DNA from: Clostridium sp.
GTDB lineage: Bacteria; Bacillota; Clostridia; Oscillospirales; Acutalibacteraceae
NCBI GenBank assembly: GCA_031272895.1
Contig: JAISSW010000010.1
Location: 34,038 to 98,037, forward strand
Reading direction: 5' to 3'
DNA length: 64,000 nt
Shown: piece after piece, positions 35,601 through 40,311 of the stretch
Layout: each line of letters opens with the position of its first letter
Numbering within the stretch: position 1 is the stretch's first letter
The notes under the pieces: generated by a model
Seen by the model: only the letters and a program-made list of their open reading frames with translations
Told to the model about the DNA's origin: nothing
The model's database searches: none
Translations under genes and position numbers: made by a program

Positions 35601-36619
35601 ACAAGTATGGTCTGCTGCCGCTGCTTGAGGCAATCGGTATTGGCATTGATAAGGACGCCTACCTTGACGTGATTACAACGCCTGAAGATTACGCCGTAAT
35701 GAGCAGCTCCGACAAGCTCTACGCCCTCCTTAACCCGCTGCTTTGGGTGCTTGAGCAAGTCACCAGCAATCCTGTTGAAAACATTCTGCGCCTGGTGCCG
35801 AATATCCTCTATACCATCGACGGTACCAACCTGCAATCCTGCATCAACAAGCTGATTGAGCCGGTCAACAACGTGCTCGCCGGTATTGAAGAGCTTTACC
35901 ACGTCGATTCCATCTCCGTAACGCTCGACATTCCGTCAATGATTTCCGGTCTGCTTGAGGGCACAGGTCTTGAGATTACCTATGAAAGCCTGAAGGCGCT
36001 CCTCATTGGTCAGCTCGTACCGTATGCTTCCAAGAACGGCGCACCCGACGCGAAGTATATGTCCGTTGAGGTTGACACCAGCGACGGCGACAACTTCATG
36101 CCGGATATGCTCACAGCCCTGTTGCGCTTTGTGATTATGACCTTTGTCGCAACTGAGAACAATCAGAGGATTGTCCTCAACTACCTGAGCGAGAACGGAC
36201 TGAGCGGCACAAGCTACACGCTGGTCGCCACCACAGTGCAGGATATCTTCACCTTCATTCGCGAGGGACATATCTCAGATATCCACGGGCGCTATGTTCT
36301 TGGCTGCGACATCTTCCTCAACGCGCTCTTCATCCTGTTCTATGGCATGGATAAGGTCGTCTGTAAGGTTTATGACACATGGCAGGAAGTGAACTCCGCA
36401 ATCACCATCAGCTTCAGGCATCTGCTTGAATCCCACGCCTACGACCGTGCGTATGCACTCAACGCTGCCGCCTTTACCAACAAGTACTTCCCGGCAGTCG
36501 TTACGCTTGACCCGGTCACCGGCACGGGCACAGTCGCCCCGAACGGGTTCATTCAGTTCTGGCTCACCATAGTTGCGTGGTTCAAGAAGCTCTTCGGTTT
36601 CTTCTTCCCGTGGGCATAA
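23651..36619 (+). CDS. Giant secreted repeat protein (4322 residues)
   Basis: A signal peptide is visible: basic N-terminus, then a hydrophobic stretch about residues 24-52, ending near ADAANA. Residues about 60-1600 are non-repetitive by eye, apart from one dockerin-like EF-hand loop DRNGDGVVTSADL near residue 513. From about 1600 onward the protein is built from modules of roughly 425-590 residues. Each has a segment like NPxxWVLTNLPNIIAF (copies at residues about 1631, 2223, 2692, 3160, 3586, 4046), and five copies of GYxGYxYGxxPxLEALG. Recurrent PLxPLFxxxLAGxS and GWTxxxA segments mark the same modules. No LPXTG or S-layer motif is seen. The C-terminus is an aromatic helix (FWLTIVAWFKKLFGFFFPWA). 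It has its own promoter and terminator. Function is unknown; a surface fibre or adhesin is a guess. Confidence 0.85.
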   Translation: MLARNIKRIIQKTRIPARRTLSSVLAFVMMLSAVVVALPLMATFMATLVVSTAGTADAANAYGTGVAGINAAINNGDNYRAAELLPSVFLVGDTKGSFTGRAQTSTMSNPRQFNLTNTVYGISCTHKEIYEWLTAKAIPTSLITAVTEDVGATRTEYRSDGTVLETVQNVILDQEPSSGSVIKGFATSRALLYNDTRGWRGITATLSYGTSGQAWYTNITLTGSFSPDDANFHTSDPITNTQNYSRSVGKAIEEYDTWDDLPASIGVEGKLTITHTRERGNLRVQGVRASNDLTASSTNYDITSGVYLRSNDGSASTGEYGTIVRAYSDYLSGLSFTTTKSVDIKSVLNTWRNSSWIGINTTVEKLVEQFNLDWLDIMYAGAGNMWDTQKAICIGRLEELGMTNSEAVAVWDKYIEDDAQDGYKKAWMKKVDAAIAVHEALNDLDKFFVPSENLNPAGSDPNSGLWYGGYYAGPTNTFRDGGAAYTAAQALAKANAIAADQAAGGAHLLNKLDRNGDGVVTSADLWSMYNTAVTALDAAIKVRDATIPTSTDTASSGKSMLWFINEYIDGNLNGGENYGPVGAVPGKAAGVSYKNGIGYARADYADINASNIADIRWEPAVWTYNVKAVYAFMSWAESKKVIIDFSTGNYGLIGDFHVGANVDDDGNSPWNTDIAGIDPWDINLADGLDSGEEAQLNVAYSYKNNPADPGYDSSKADVLYSTVQIITLMDYAFSYKTVADMLKSMLTPDVFAVEFPDYDKLVDVYDALSDEYTYRINIFNDILGLAEKNINKILGYEPQWYVYRNWFKDNITAPADLTDLSVSQLATLFGKLKDKYAEYKDYEAKAWVNTDEDDPAYGKGLHELDRDSWWDEIFKMAIPMTVPADPRNGTTVPEYNWGKAVPSVAIDNTGFELAGRLQTQVEAAMKKYESYSLQNMLVWVAGQEGKTLSRDTTSAVANYARAYAVYSMVSQDIIGNFATEAEAIRYLNNTYVLPLQSINPAVPMYDNSIYTGSNYSSCAGEGYTNGRSAIGDYLFIVNVLGKYVKEFQADPVWSKTEWYKNGTQITGTYVTRYGDTVNLPSSDPSAVTGQDVARTTNEDYTVTGAQLKSLLDALDSMLGSEGDLSDILNAVGLDLSSLGLGVSGKVNAETVINAAVNNYLYSNEIVNTIVSLLYGLVLPMFENVFAGFSNMELPAELTNTTFLKIYSLHTLLANKGSDSLEKNVYYIPSENGGSDGNIQNRHGESNHNGISDLKLYPDLLGKAVKEYAAANGLTTTFQNAVSQLMNPTSYKTEDVGSGAINIDEPLVKWGAGGGAKPTTGYTYNVDTWRDPSIFRPTVNPDGTISYEYKTDSNGAYIKSGSADDPATLYRDESLVQDTTKPVGSLYIDWGINSLTGTARATQFKTAVGAALSGIYPLLQALLLGIDYVGFNPKVGYLSGTTLDDILGDSSNPYPTGWYYYGGNNIPIIVPTIYLKLTADGNEGFGKLVTPILELLAGLTTGTDSVYDAIPTVDYLKTLTYTKPTKTPLRKDQVDLDQDWVTAGTGTRKRNVAHFGGFYLTQANIEESKTTYGVSCYGDATYWDTGVPMDQYDYTYSAADTVDKSVKFVNALFKPIDAFIDVVGQKPLQEILRIIPNISYALSLDRISSLLEGALKTTITPEVNGLVQLGTPRGSCSDFDTSKLLGDMPNGALTGGSTFDTGNKNGNTQWKRKTGSPSHSLFMYAQVQIGWGLIDGTKDGTNGKNDPDPNLSTGHMEVANLVGAMDAIEVDVFGMLDLASLGVDAYLKAGSIENLLLGIMPDAAAYLPSDILDMTLGTYGPVKSYSAIPQKRSSSVQVRNYVDTEVYNLFYGILRSVLNPSTMGKFGLNLGNFDTGTAIAALMELHSPYGNNTGEPADGYAMKAIDYGTSTVVYNPFEFRDAHFSKDEAERVINKIIAALTGGVFFDLDGMIETLLGENVYNNATFDLVVNLLLSYIGPDGQFSDILSMVTGIVPELAGILEKYSDKYVPATYKKVEAKYYTYKLNAAQTAGEYAGEYTKSEVLPDGYVFKESGLEDDPATPYIDESLVCTNPTLAGTDTAVTDEDEHPGEAWNFTTAGDPQYPNYFWTDVEGADDGVIKDQASFFNAFYKLLSPLEDILRCFLMDEDFEIFEATNGTYLFTLPGYDGYEYGFIPLMEGLGFTDGLLTFTELKAKTGQDFIEGLFAPVFTALETVAEDPISFVLTGLPQILFFLFSDTAIQDSLMNLLKTPLVLLDTARPLYTIDISKYLDYLTFEGLLNNFGDVLNEKLGGLVKGLDLYDFLFGNNAAFLKSLVIGTVTLEDSKDGIHRTPVRTGTVYQEGTGGANTAVAMQNGKYPKIEVEAGEYFFSILIKALNYIYDNQSLLDSFLTDPTIKDIVLTFLENLQDTDNQHALFDALYQLLYGAHNVTSPSDVYKGYDDITPRSVTYDTTSGWTEAKALQFVNGTDGHDKELDFILNAVLQLVLGDGNDVKSILNGFLTGGELLGNSVMDPAVFSTAFFKKITGLLGGIVGDPSIASIIDIADDYITNLNINAFLNPDPTLGDSIDAAGAGLTDPNDIAQAKAEAFKDCIIEWLDPLAPLFEMLLTGKSLQEIGLYDPADPTKHEDGCEYLIQISGYYGYEYGFAPILAALGFAVPSFDTVQAAANPLDPILDCVIDTLYEIADHPITFVLDNLPNILAFVQAGALKKAAQQLITPVYALATAVDPLLDGIEIDGEPLDIIGMVDDILDYLDVKALLHDFLDTGISIGDATITINLEDLFTGTSSLIIGTKGPQYDADGYQLLVPAEAEQEGTVNYPATRVNSSREQVLTALVEYVVSLLQDQGNIDAIASLMGGTIPDFVMTVLDNVKDHPQTILNILYTIRFGADVTNDVDVWAGYANISANDWDTYVDGWTKDKANSLLHGIAGGEHSDSVTILEKSELDLIANWVIRYLGVKDMQGNAVDSSTELIESILGEYAYSPTLFETITNALQGITSGDGIADILAMVDELLPTIDLEGFLEADVLQNNFDYDIGGGPVTITINAGLTDPNVEIRKQAFVAALHDLLEPIAPILGVFLAGNSLEILDIDPDAHLDPLIKLNGSYGYNYGIVPLLEALGCEPMSYEDYQDAVAANDPVTPFITVIMDLVDTISANPIDWVLTNLPNIIAFAGDSNCIFNVINALLAPVYSLVNAVVPLAIGVEVDVLGQHIVIDENTAEDLLGNLLPSINLREILQSLLGSGIDLGSFTLNLDIDALLNALTIGEVKEYTSAAVDISAGEPLTGKKVVADQAGLITSLVTFLFETASVNKDDIMQMLNVTLTAPLDTILDNVIEHPQAVLNLIYHVKFGTGTVEGSLEEVYANYTAEWQSKVKTYTDYNTIWTKAHAEHMVEANANNDDDLSVIADSILNYVTGKTVGQTIEDIFGEQVYNPALFQKIVDAINSILGDPNLAQILTTVDELLDGVDLTDLMDTSDINIAATDTEAGFKAALDTLIAPLTPLFKVFLAGESYKTIGIDSTDADDTLITISGYEGYIYGIKPILEAFGATNPPTYADIQAASNPLMPIIDCLLDDIIGAVIDNPVDWVLTNLPNLIAFLDTGTLNKCLEQLLKPVLALVETVNPILEGVDPIEVIDGVELDLGDLAGSLLGSLDLKNIANEFLAPGIDIGGTKLTLDLQGIIDALLVGTVVEVDEYRDNNDTASKYGVSYRVVADKPGLLTSLVEYLLGTAVVANKDAIASLMGGQISEPINGILTTATENPKLILRILYNFLYADGLGTQSYITYDDGTALGISGDGSVLYREEWWTRSHAKYIWDRSDDFVNKLWAILFGKPLGSISGLIDDSTGVANSFITDLLGQALFTQENLTMIVNLVRDNVPADLLTMDVMGKPLAQFLKEGVFIVGANGAEGLDLEAILAPFNEYDPADPNYKVTDRDSFIAALVRLLSPAVPVLDVLLAGSDISIVPRTELGPDGEQYVVNVFGADGYKYGLLPLLEAIGIGIDKDAYLDVITTPEDYAVMSSSDKLYALLNPLLWVLEQVTSNPVENILRLVPNILYTIDGTNLQSCINKLIEPVNNVLAGIEELYHVDSISVTLDIPSMISGLLEGTGLEITYESLKALLIGQLVPYASKNGAPDAKYMSVEVDTSDGDNFMPDMLTALLRFVIMTFVATENNQRIVLNYLSENGLSGTSYTLVATTVQDIFTFIREGHISDIHGRYVLGCDIFLNALFILFYGMDKVVCKVYDTWQEVNSAITISFRHLLESHAYDRAYALNAAAFTNKYFPAVVTLDPVTGTGTVAPNGFIQFWLTIVAWFKKLFGFFFPWA
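28541..36200 (+). repeat. Array of about six degenerate protein-level modules inside the giant gene
   Basis: The anchor (I/V)LxN(L/V)PNI occurs at 28541, 30317, 31724, 33128, 34406 and 35786, spaced 1776, 1407, 1404, 1278 and 1380 bases. A second anchor, GYxGYxYG and relatives, falls near 30142, 31558, 32950, 34233 and 35585. The copies are clearly related in protein but not near-identical in DNA, so the array is old or under selection to diverge. Confidence 0.8.
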
Positions 36620-36665
36620 CACAAACAAAGCTCAGCCGCTGACTTAGCAGTCACGGCACAGCTAA

Positions 36666-36700
36666 GAACCGCTCGGCAAAAGCCGGGCGGTTCGTTTTTT
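36666..36700 (+). terminator. Terminator of the giant gene
   Basis: GAACCGCTCGGC (36666-36677) pairs with GCCGGGCGGTTC (36682-36693) through a 12-bp stem with one T·G pair, followed by TTTTTT (36695-36700). Confidence 0.93.
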
Positions 36701-36742
36701 GTCACGTAGCAAAGGCTTTCATCTGTTCATCACCATATTCCC

Positions 36743-36771
36743 TTGACATTTCCCACAGCTTGTGTTAAAAT
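36743..36771 (+). promoter_or_regulatory. Promoter of the metal-uptake operon
   Basis: TTGACA (36743-36748), a 17-base spacer, then TAAAAT (36766-36771). It overlaps the longer open frame that begins at 36743, which shows that the next gene must start later. No Zur-type palindrome is obvious next to it. Confidence 0.85.
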
Positions 36772-36793
36772 GCCTTGGAAAGGGGGCGAGCTT

Positions 36794-37126
36794 GTGCGCG
36801 GACTTAAGCCAATGTTTGGCGGCAGGTCGTTTATTCGGCTGCTTGCCCTGATTGTTTGCCTGCTTTTTACGGCGGCGGTGCTTTTTGCCGCCGGCAGTGT
36901 CCTTTTTGGCGCACATCACGTTCATAACCACAGCGGCGCTAACGGAAGCTGCACTATCTGCTCCTGTGCCCAAGCCGCAAAGGAACTACTCAAGTCAATC
37001 ACGGCGCTTGCCGCGGCGGTGGTCATTGCCGCCCTGTGCCGGGTACTTTTGGGAACCATAGCGCTGATAAAGCAAAGCCTTGAGCTCCCCTCGCTTGTGG
37101 CGCTTAAGGTCAGGCTCGATTTTTGA
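36794..37126 (+). CDS. Small His/Cys membrane protein ahead of the metal ABC operon
   Basis: The start is GTG 36794, set by AGGGGG seven bases upstream and by the promoter at 36743-36771. About 110 residues: a first membrane helix (LLALIVCLLFTAAVLFAAG), an outer loop with HHVHNHSGANGSCTICSCAQ, then a second helix (ITALAAAVVIAALCRVLL). The clustered His and Cys look metal-binding. Its place as first gene before a zinc-type binding protein suggests a role in metal delivery or sensing at the surface. The family is uncharacterised as far as I can tell. Confidence 0.75.
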   Translation: MRGLKPMFGGRSFIRLLALIVCLLFTAAVLFAAGSVLFGAHHVHNHSGANGSCTICSCAQAAKELLKSITALAAAVVIAALCRVLLGTIALIKQSLELPSLVALKVRLDF

Positions 37127-37140
37127 TATATACATAACCA

Positions 37141-37164
37141 AGGGCGCAGGTTATTGTGCGCCCT
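37141..37164 (+). other. Intergenic hairpin before the metal-binding lipoprotein gene
   Basis: AGGGCGCA and TGCGCCCT form a perfect 8-bp stem with an 8-base loop. It lacks a T-run, so it is more likely an mRNA processing or stability element than a terminator. Confidence 0.55.
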
Positions 37165-37221
37165 GTCGGTTCGCGTGCGAGTATGTTAGTCGGCACGCCA
37201 AAAAATTGGAGGTTATTGTTA

Positions 37222-38178
37222 ATGATAAAGAAAATATTGATAATTGCGTTGGCCTTGGTACTGTGTACGGCGGCGCTCGCAGGCTGCGATGTAAAGCCCG
37301 CTGAGGACGACGGCAAAATCAGCGTTGTCGCCACGATTTTCCCCGAGTACGATTTCGTGCGCGCCATTGCCGGCGATAAGGTGAATACCACCATGCTGCT
37401 TTCCCCCGGCGCGGAGGCACATTCCTATGAGCCTATGCCGGAGGATATTCAAAAAATCCAAAGCTGCGATTTGTTCATTTATGTCGGCGGCGAATCCGAC
37501 TCGTGGGTGGGAACAATTCTTGACTCAATGGACACGTCGGGCATGAAAATAATCACCCTCATGGACTGCGTAGAGGTCGTAGAGGAAGAGATAGTGGAGG
37601 GAATGCAGGAAGAGACCGAGGAAGCGCCGGGGGAGGGGAGTGAGGAGCCGGAATATGACGAACACGTTTGGACCTCTCCGCGCAACGCGAAAATGATTGT
37701 GCAAAAAATTTCGGACGCACTGTGCGAGCTTGACGTTGAGAACGCCGAGGAATACAAGGCGAACACAAGCGAATATCTTGGGAAGCTTGACGAGCTGGAC
37801 GCGTTGTTTAAGCAGACGGTTGACGGCGGCGTGAGGAAAACGATTATCTTCGGCGACCGTTTCCCGTTCCGTTACCTTGCCGACGCATACGGACTTAAAT
37901 ACTTCGCTGCGTTCCCCGGCTGCTCCACGGAAACGGAACCAAGCGCAAAAACAGTCGCTTTCCTTATTGATAAGGTAAAGGCGGAAAATATTCCCGTCGT
38001 GTTCCATATCCAGCTTTCAAACGAGAGAATGGCGAACGCAATCGCGGAGCAAACGGGTGCAAGTGTTTTGCTGCTGCATTCCTGCGAGGGAATAACCAAG
38101 GCGGACTTTGACGCCGGCAAAAGCTACATTGACATTATGTCCGCGAATGTGGACGCATTGAGGGAGGCGCTTAGCTGA
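37222..38178 (+). CDS. znuA: Zinc/manganese ABC transporter substrate-binding lipoprotein
   Basis: A cluster A-I metal-binding protein. ATG 37222 has TTGGAGG nine bases upstream; the longer open frame is not signal-like. The lipobox LAGC gives a lipidated Cys near residue 21. Family landmarks follow: VVATIFPEYDFVRAIAGD, the first ligand His in GAEAHSYEPMPED, and DLFIYVGGESDSW. The variable loop that is His-rich in many zinc proteins is instead Glu-rich (EEEIVEGMQEETEE...), then DEHVWTSPRNAK supplies a second His. The usual C-terminal ligand region reads FGDRFPFRYLADAYGLKYFA. It delivers metal to ZnuB. Confidence 0.88.
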   Translation: MIKKILIIALALVLCTAALAGCDVKPAEDDGKISVVATIFPEYDFVRAIAGDKVNTTMLLSPGAEAHSYEPMPEDIQKIQSCDLFIYVGGESDSWVGTILDSMDTSGMKIITLMDCVEVVEEEIVEGMQEETEEAPGEGSEEPEYDEHVWTSPRNAKMIVQKISDALCELDVENAEEYKANTSEYLGKLDELDALFKQTVDGGVRKTIIFGDRFPFRYLADAYGLKYFAAFPGCSTETEPSAKTVAFLIDKVKAENIPVVFHIQLSNERMANAIAEQTGASVLLLHSCEGITKADFDAGKSYIDIMSANVDALREALS

Positions 38179-38179
38179 T

Positions 38180-38890
38180 ATGGCTCTAATCACTTGTCAG
38201 GGTGCTTCCTTTGGCTATGAAGGAAACACCGCCGTAACGGGGCTTAACTTTGAAGTCCAAAGCGGCGATTATCTGTGTGTAGTCGGCGAAAACGGCTCCG
38301 GCAAAAGCACGCTCATTAAGGGCCTGCTGCGACTGAAAACGCCTACCGAGGGAAGCGTCCTGATGGGTGACGGTCTTAAGGCTACAGAAATCGGCTACCT
38401 GCCGCAGCAAACCGCCGCACAAAAGGATTTTCCCGCAAGCGTGTATGAGGTTGTGCTCTCCGGGCGTATGGGTGCGCGCGGACTGCTGCCGTTTTACTCC
38501 CGCAGGGACAAGGCGGCGGCGAATAAGAACATAAGTATGCTGGGTATAGAAAGCCTGCGCAATCGCTGCTACAGGGAGCTTTCCGGCGGACAGCAGCAGC
38601 GTGTGCTTTTGGCGCGGGCACTTTGCGCAACAAAAAGGCTGCTTCTGTTGGACGAACCTGTGGCAGGGCTTGACCCCATGGTTACGCAGGAGCTTTATAA
38701 AATCATTGACAGGATAAACCGGGAAACGGGCATAACGATAATCATGGTTTCGCACGACGTAAACAGCGCAGTCAAGTACGCAAGCCATATCCTGCACCTT
38801 AAAAACACCCAGGCCTTCTTCGGCAAAACCCAAGCTTACCTTGAAACCGAGCTTGGTAAGGAATTTTTGGGAGGTGGGGAAAATGCTTAA
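38180..38890 (+). CDS. znuC: Metal ABC transporter ATP-binding protein
   Basis: An ABC ATPase of 236 residues with Walker A GENGSGKST, Q-loop IGYLPQQTA, signature LSGGQQQRV, Walker B LLLLDEPVAGLD and switch His in MVSHDV. It powers the ZnuAB metal importer. It starts 1 base after the znuA stop and overlaps znuB by 8 bases. Confidence 0.93.
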   Translation: MALITCQGASFGYEGNTAVTGLNFEVQSGDYLCVVGENGSGKSTLIKGLLRLKTPTEGSVLMGDGLKATEIGYLPQQTAAQKDFPASVYEVVLSGRMGARGLLPFYSRRDKAAANKNISMLGIESLRNRCYRELSGGQQQRVLLARALCATKRLLLLDEPVAGLDPMVTQELYKIIDRINRETGITIIMVSHDVNSAVKYASHILHLKNTQAFFGKTQAYLETELGKEFLGGGENA

Positions 38891-39710
38891 CATTCTTGCG
38901 GAAATGTTCTCCTATACCTTCCTTGTGCGCGCCATGGTTGTGGGCTTGCTTGTGTCACTTTGTGCGGCGCTGCTTGGGGTTAGCCTTGTGCTTAAGCGCT
39001 ATTCCATGATAGGCGACGGGCTTTCCCACGTTGGCTTTGGGACACTCGCCATAGCCACCGCAATGAATGCCGCTCCGCTGACGGTATCCATACCCGTTGT
39101 TGTGCTTGCGGCGTTTCTGCTGCTCAGGATAAGCGAAAACGGCAAGATTAAGGGAGACGCCGCCATTGCGCTTATTTCCACAAGCTCCTTGGCAATCGGC
39201 GTTGTGGTGGTTTCGCTCACCACAGGTATGAACACGGACGTTTGCAACTATATGTTCGGCAGCATACTTGCAATGAGCAAAAGCGATGTAGTGCTTTCCG
39301 TGGCGCTTGCCTCGGTGGTGCTGGTGCTGTTTGTGCTGTTTTACAACAAGATTTTTGCCGTCACCTTTGACGAGAGCTTTGCAAGGGCTACGGGGGTTAA
39401 GGCTTCGCTCTACAATATGCTCATTGCCCTGCTTACGGCAATTACTATTGTGCTGGGTATGCGCATGATGGGGGCGCTCCTCATCTCCAGCCTGATTATC
39501 TTCCCGGCGTTAACTTCGATGCGTGTGTGCAAAAAATTTCGCTCCGTCACAATCTGCTCCGCCGTGGTTTCGCTGCTCTGCTTCTTCAGCGGGGTGGTGC
39601 TGTCATATATCCACGCAATACCAACCGGAGCAAGCGTAGTGTTAATCAATATAGCCGCGTTCCTGCTGTTTTGGGCGGCGGGTACCTTAAAAAGGAGGTC
39701 AATCAAATGA
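38883..39710 (+). CDS. znuB: Metal ABC transporter permease
   Basis: An ABC-3 family permease with about eight membrane helices. Landmarks are FLVRAMVVGLLVSLCAALLG at the N-terminus, YSMIGDGLSHVGFG (the family's -DGLSH- loop), LISTSSLAIGVVVVS, and MRMMGALLISSLIIFPAL. The start is ATG 38883, with GGGAGGTGGGG upstream; an earlier TTG at 38841 lies inside znuC and is unlikely. The stop overlaps the next start (ATGA). It moves the metal delivered by ZnuA across the membrane. Confidence 0.92.
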   Translation: MLNILAEMFSYTFLVRAMVVGLLVSLCAALLGVSLVLKRYSMIGDGLSHVGFGTLAIATAMNAAPLTVSIPVVVLAAFLLLRISENGKIKGDAAIALISTSSLAIGVVVVSLTTGMNTDVCNYMFGSILAMSKSDVVLSVALASVVLVLFVLFYNKIFAVTFDESFARATGVKASLYNMLIALLTAITIVLGMRMMGALLISSLIIFPALTSMRVCKKFRSVTICSAVVSLLCFFSGVVLSYIHAIPTGASVVLINIAAFLLFWAAGTLKRRSIK

Positions 39711-40264
39711 AAAGGCTTTTTGCTGCAGCCATAGTCTGCATGGTGCTGCTGACAGCCTGTGGGCAAAGCAGCGATGAAAATGCAACAACAACTACTGCGG
39801 CGACTACCTCCGCCGCAGCTACTACCTCCGCGGCGGCGGTGAGCAGTGCCCAACCCACGGAAACAACGGAAGCTGTAACAGCCTCGGTGTCCGGCGAGGT
39901 GGTGGAAATCAAAGAAAAGCTGTTCCTTGCCCAACTGAACGACGTTTACCTCAATCAGGATGAGTACCTTGGCAAAACAATCAAGTTTGAGGGTATGTTC
40001 ACCAAGTATTACTGGGAAGAAACAGATATGACCTATTATTTGGTCTACCGCAACTCACCCGGCTGCTGCGGCGCGGACGGTCAGGCGGGCTTTGAGGTGC
40101 TTTGGAAGGATGACAAGGGCAAGACCTACCCGCAGGAAAACGACTGGTGTGAGGTGACGGGTACGCTTGAAAGCTATGAGGAGGAGGGTGAAAGCTACCT
40201 GCGTATAGCTTTGAGCTCGCTGACGGTGCTGCCCACGCGCGGCGAGGAATTTGTCAGCCAGTAA
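39707..40264 (+). CDS. Lipoprotein of the metal-uptake operon
   Basis: ATG 39707 overlaps the znuB stop (ATGA) and has AAAGGAGG upstream. The signal peptide ends MVLLTACGQSS, a lipobox. A Thr/Ala/Ser-rich linker of about 40 residues leads to a domain of about 120 residues. The segment YYLVYRNSPGCCGADGQAGF has a CC-x-ADG core like the C-terminal domain of TIGR03943 (DUF1980) proteins, which are found near metal-handling genes. I infer a role in metal capture or redox at the surface; this is not proven. It closes the operon. Confidence 0.65.
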   Translation: MKRLFAAAIVCMVLLTACGQSSDENATTTTAATTSAAATTSAAAVSSAQPTETTEAVTASVSGEVVEIKEKLFLAQLNDVYLNQDEYLGKTIKFEGMFTKYYWEETDMTYYLVYRNSPGCCGADGQAGFEVLWKDDKGKTYPQENDWCEVTGTLESYEEEGESYLRIALSSLTVLPTRGEEFVSQ

Positions 40265-40275
40265 GAAAGTAAGAG

Positions 40276-40300
40276 AAGCGGCGGGTTTCCCCGCCGCTTT
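40276..40300. terminator. Hairpin between the metal operon and the metalloprotease gene
   Basis: AAGCGGCGGG and CCCGCCGCTT form a perfect 10-bp stem with a 4-base loop. The T-tails are short on both sides, so it may be a weaker two-way terminator. Confidence 0.7.
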
Positions 40301-40311
40301 AATGCTATCTC

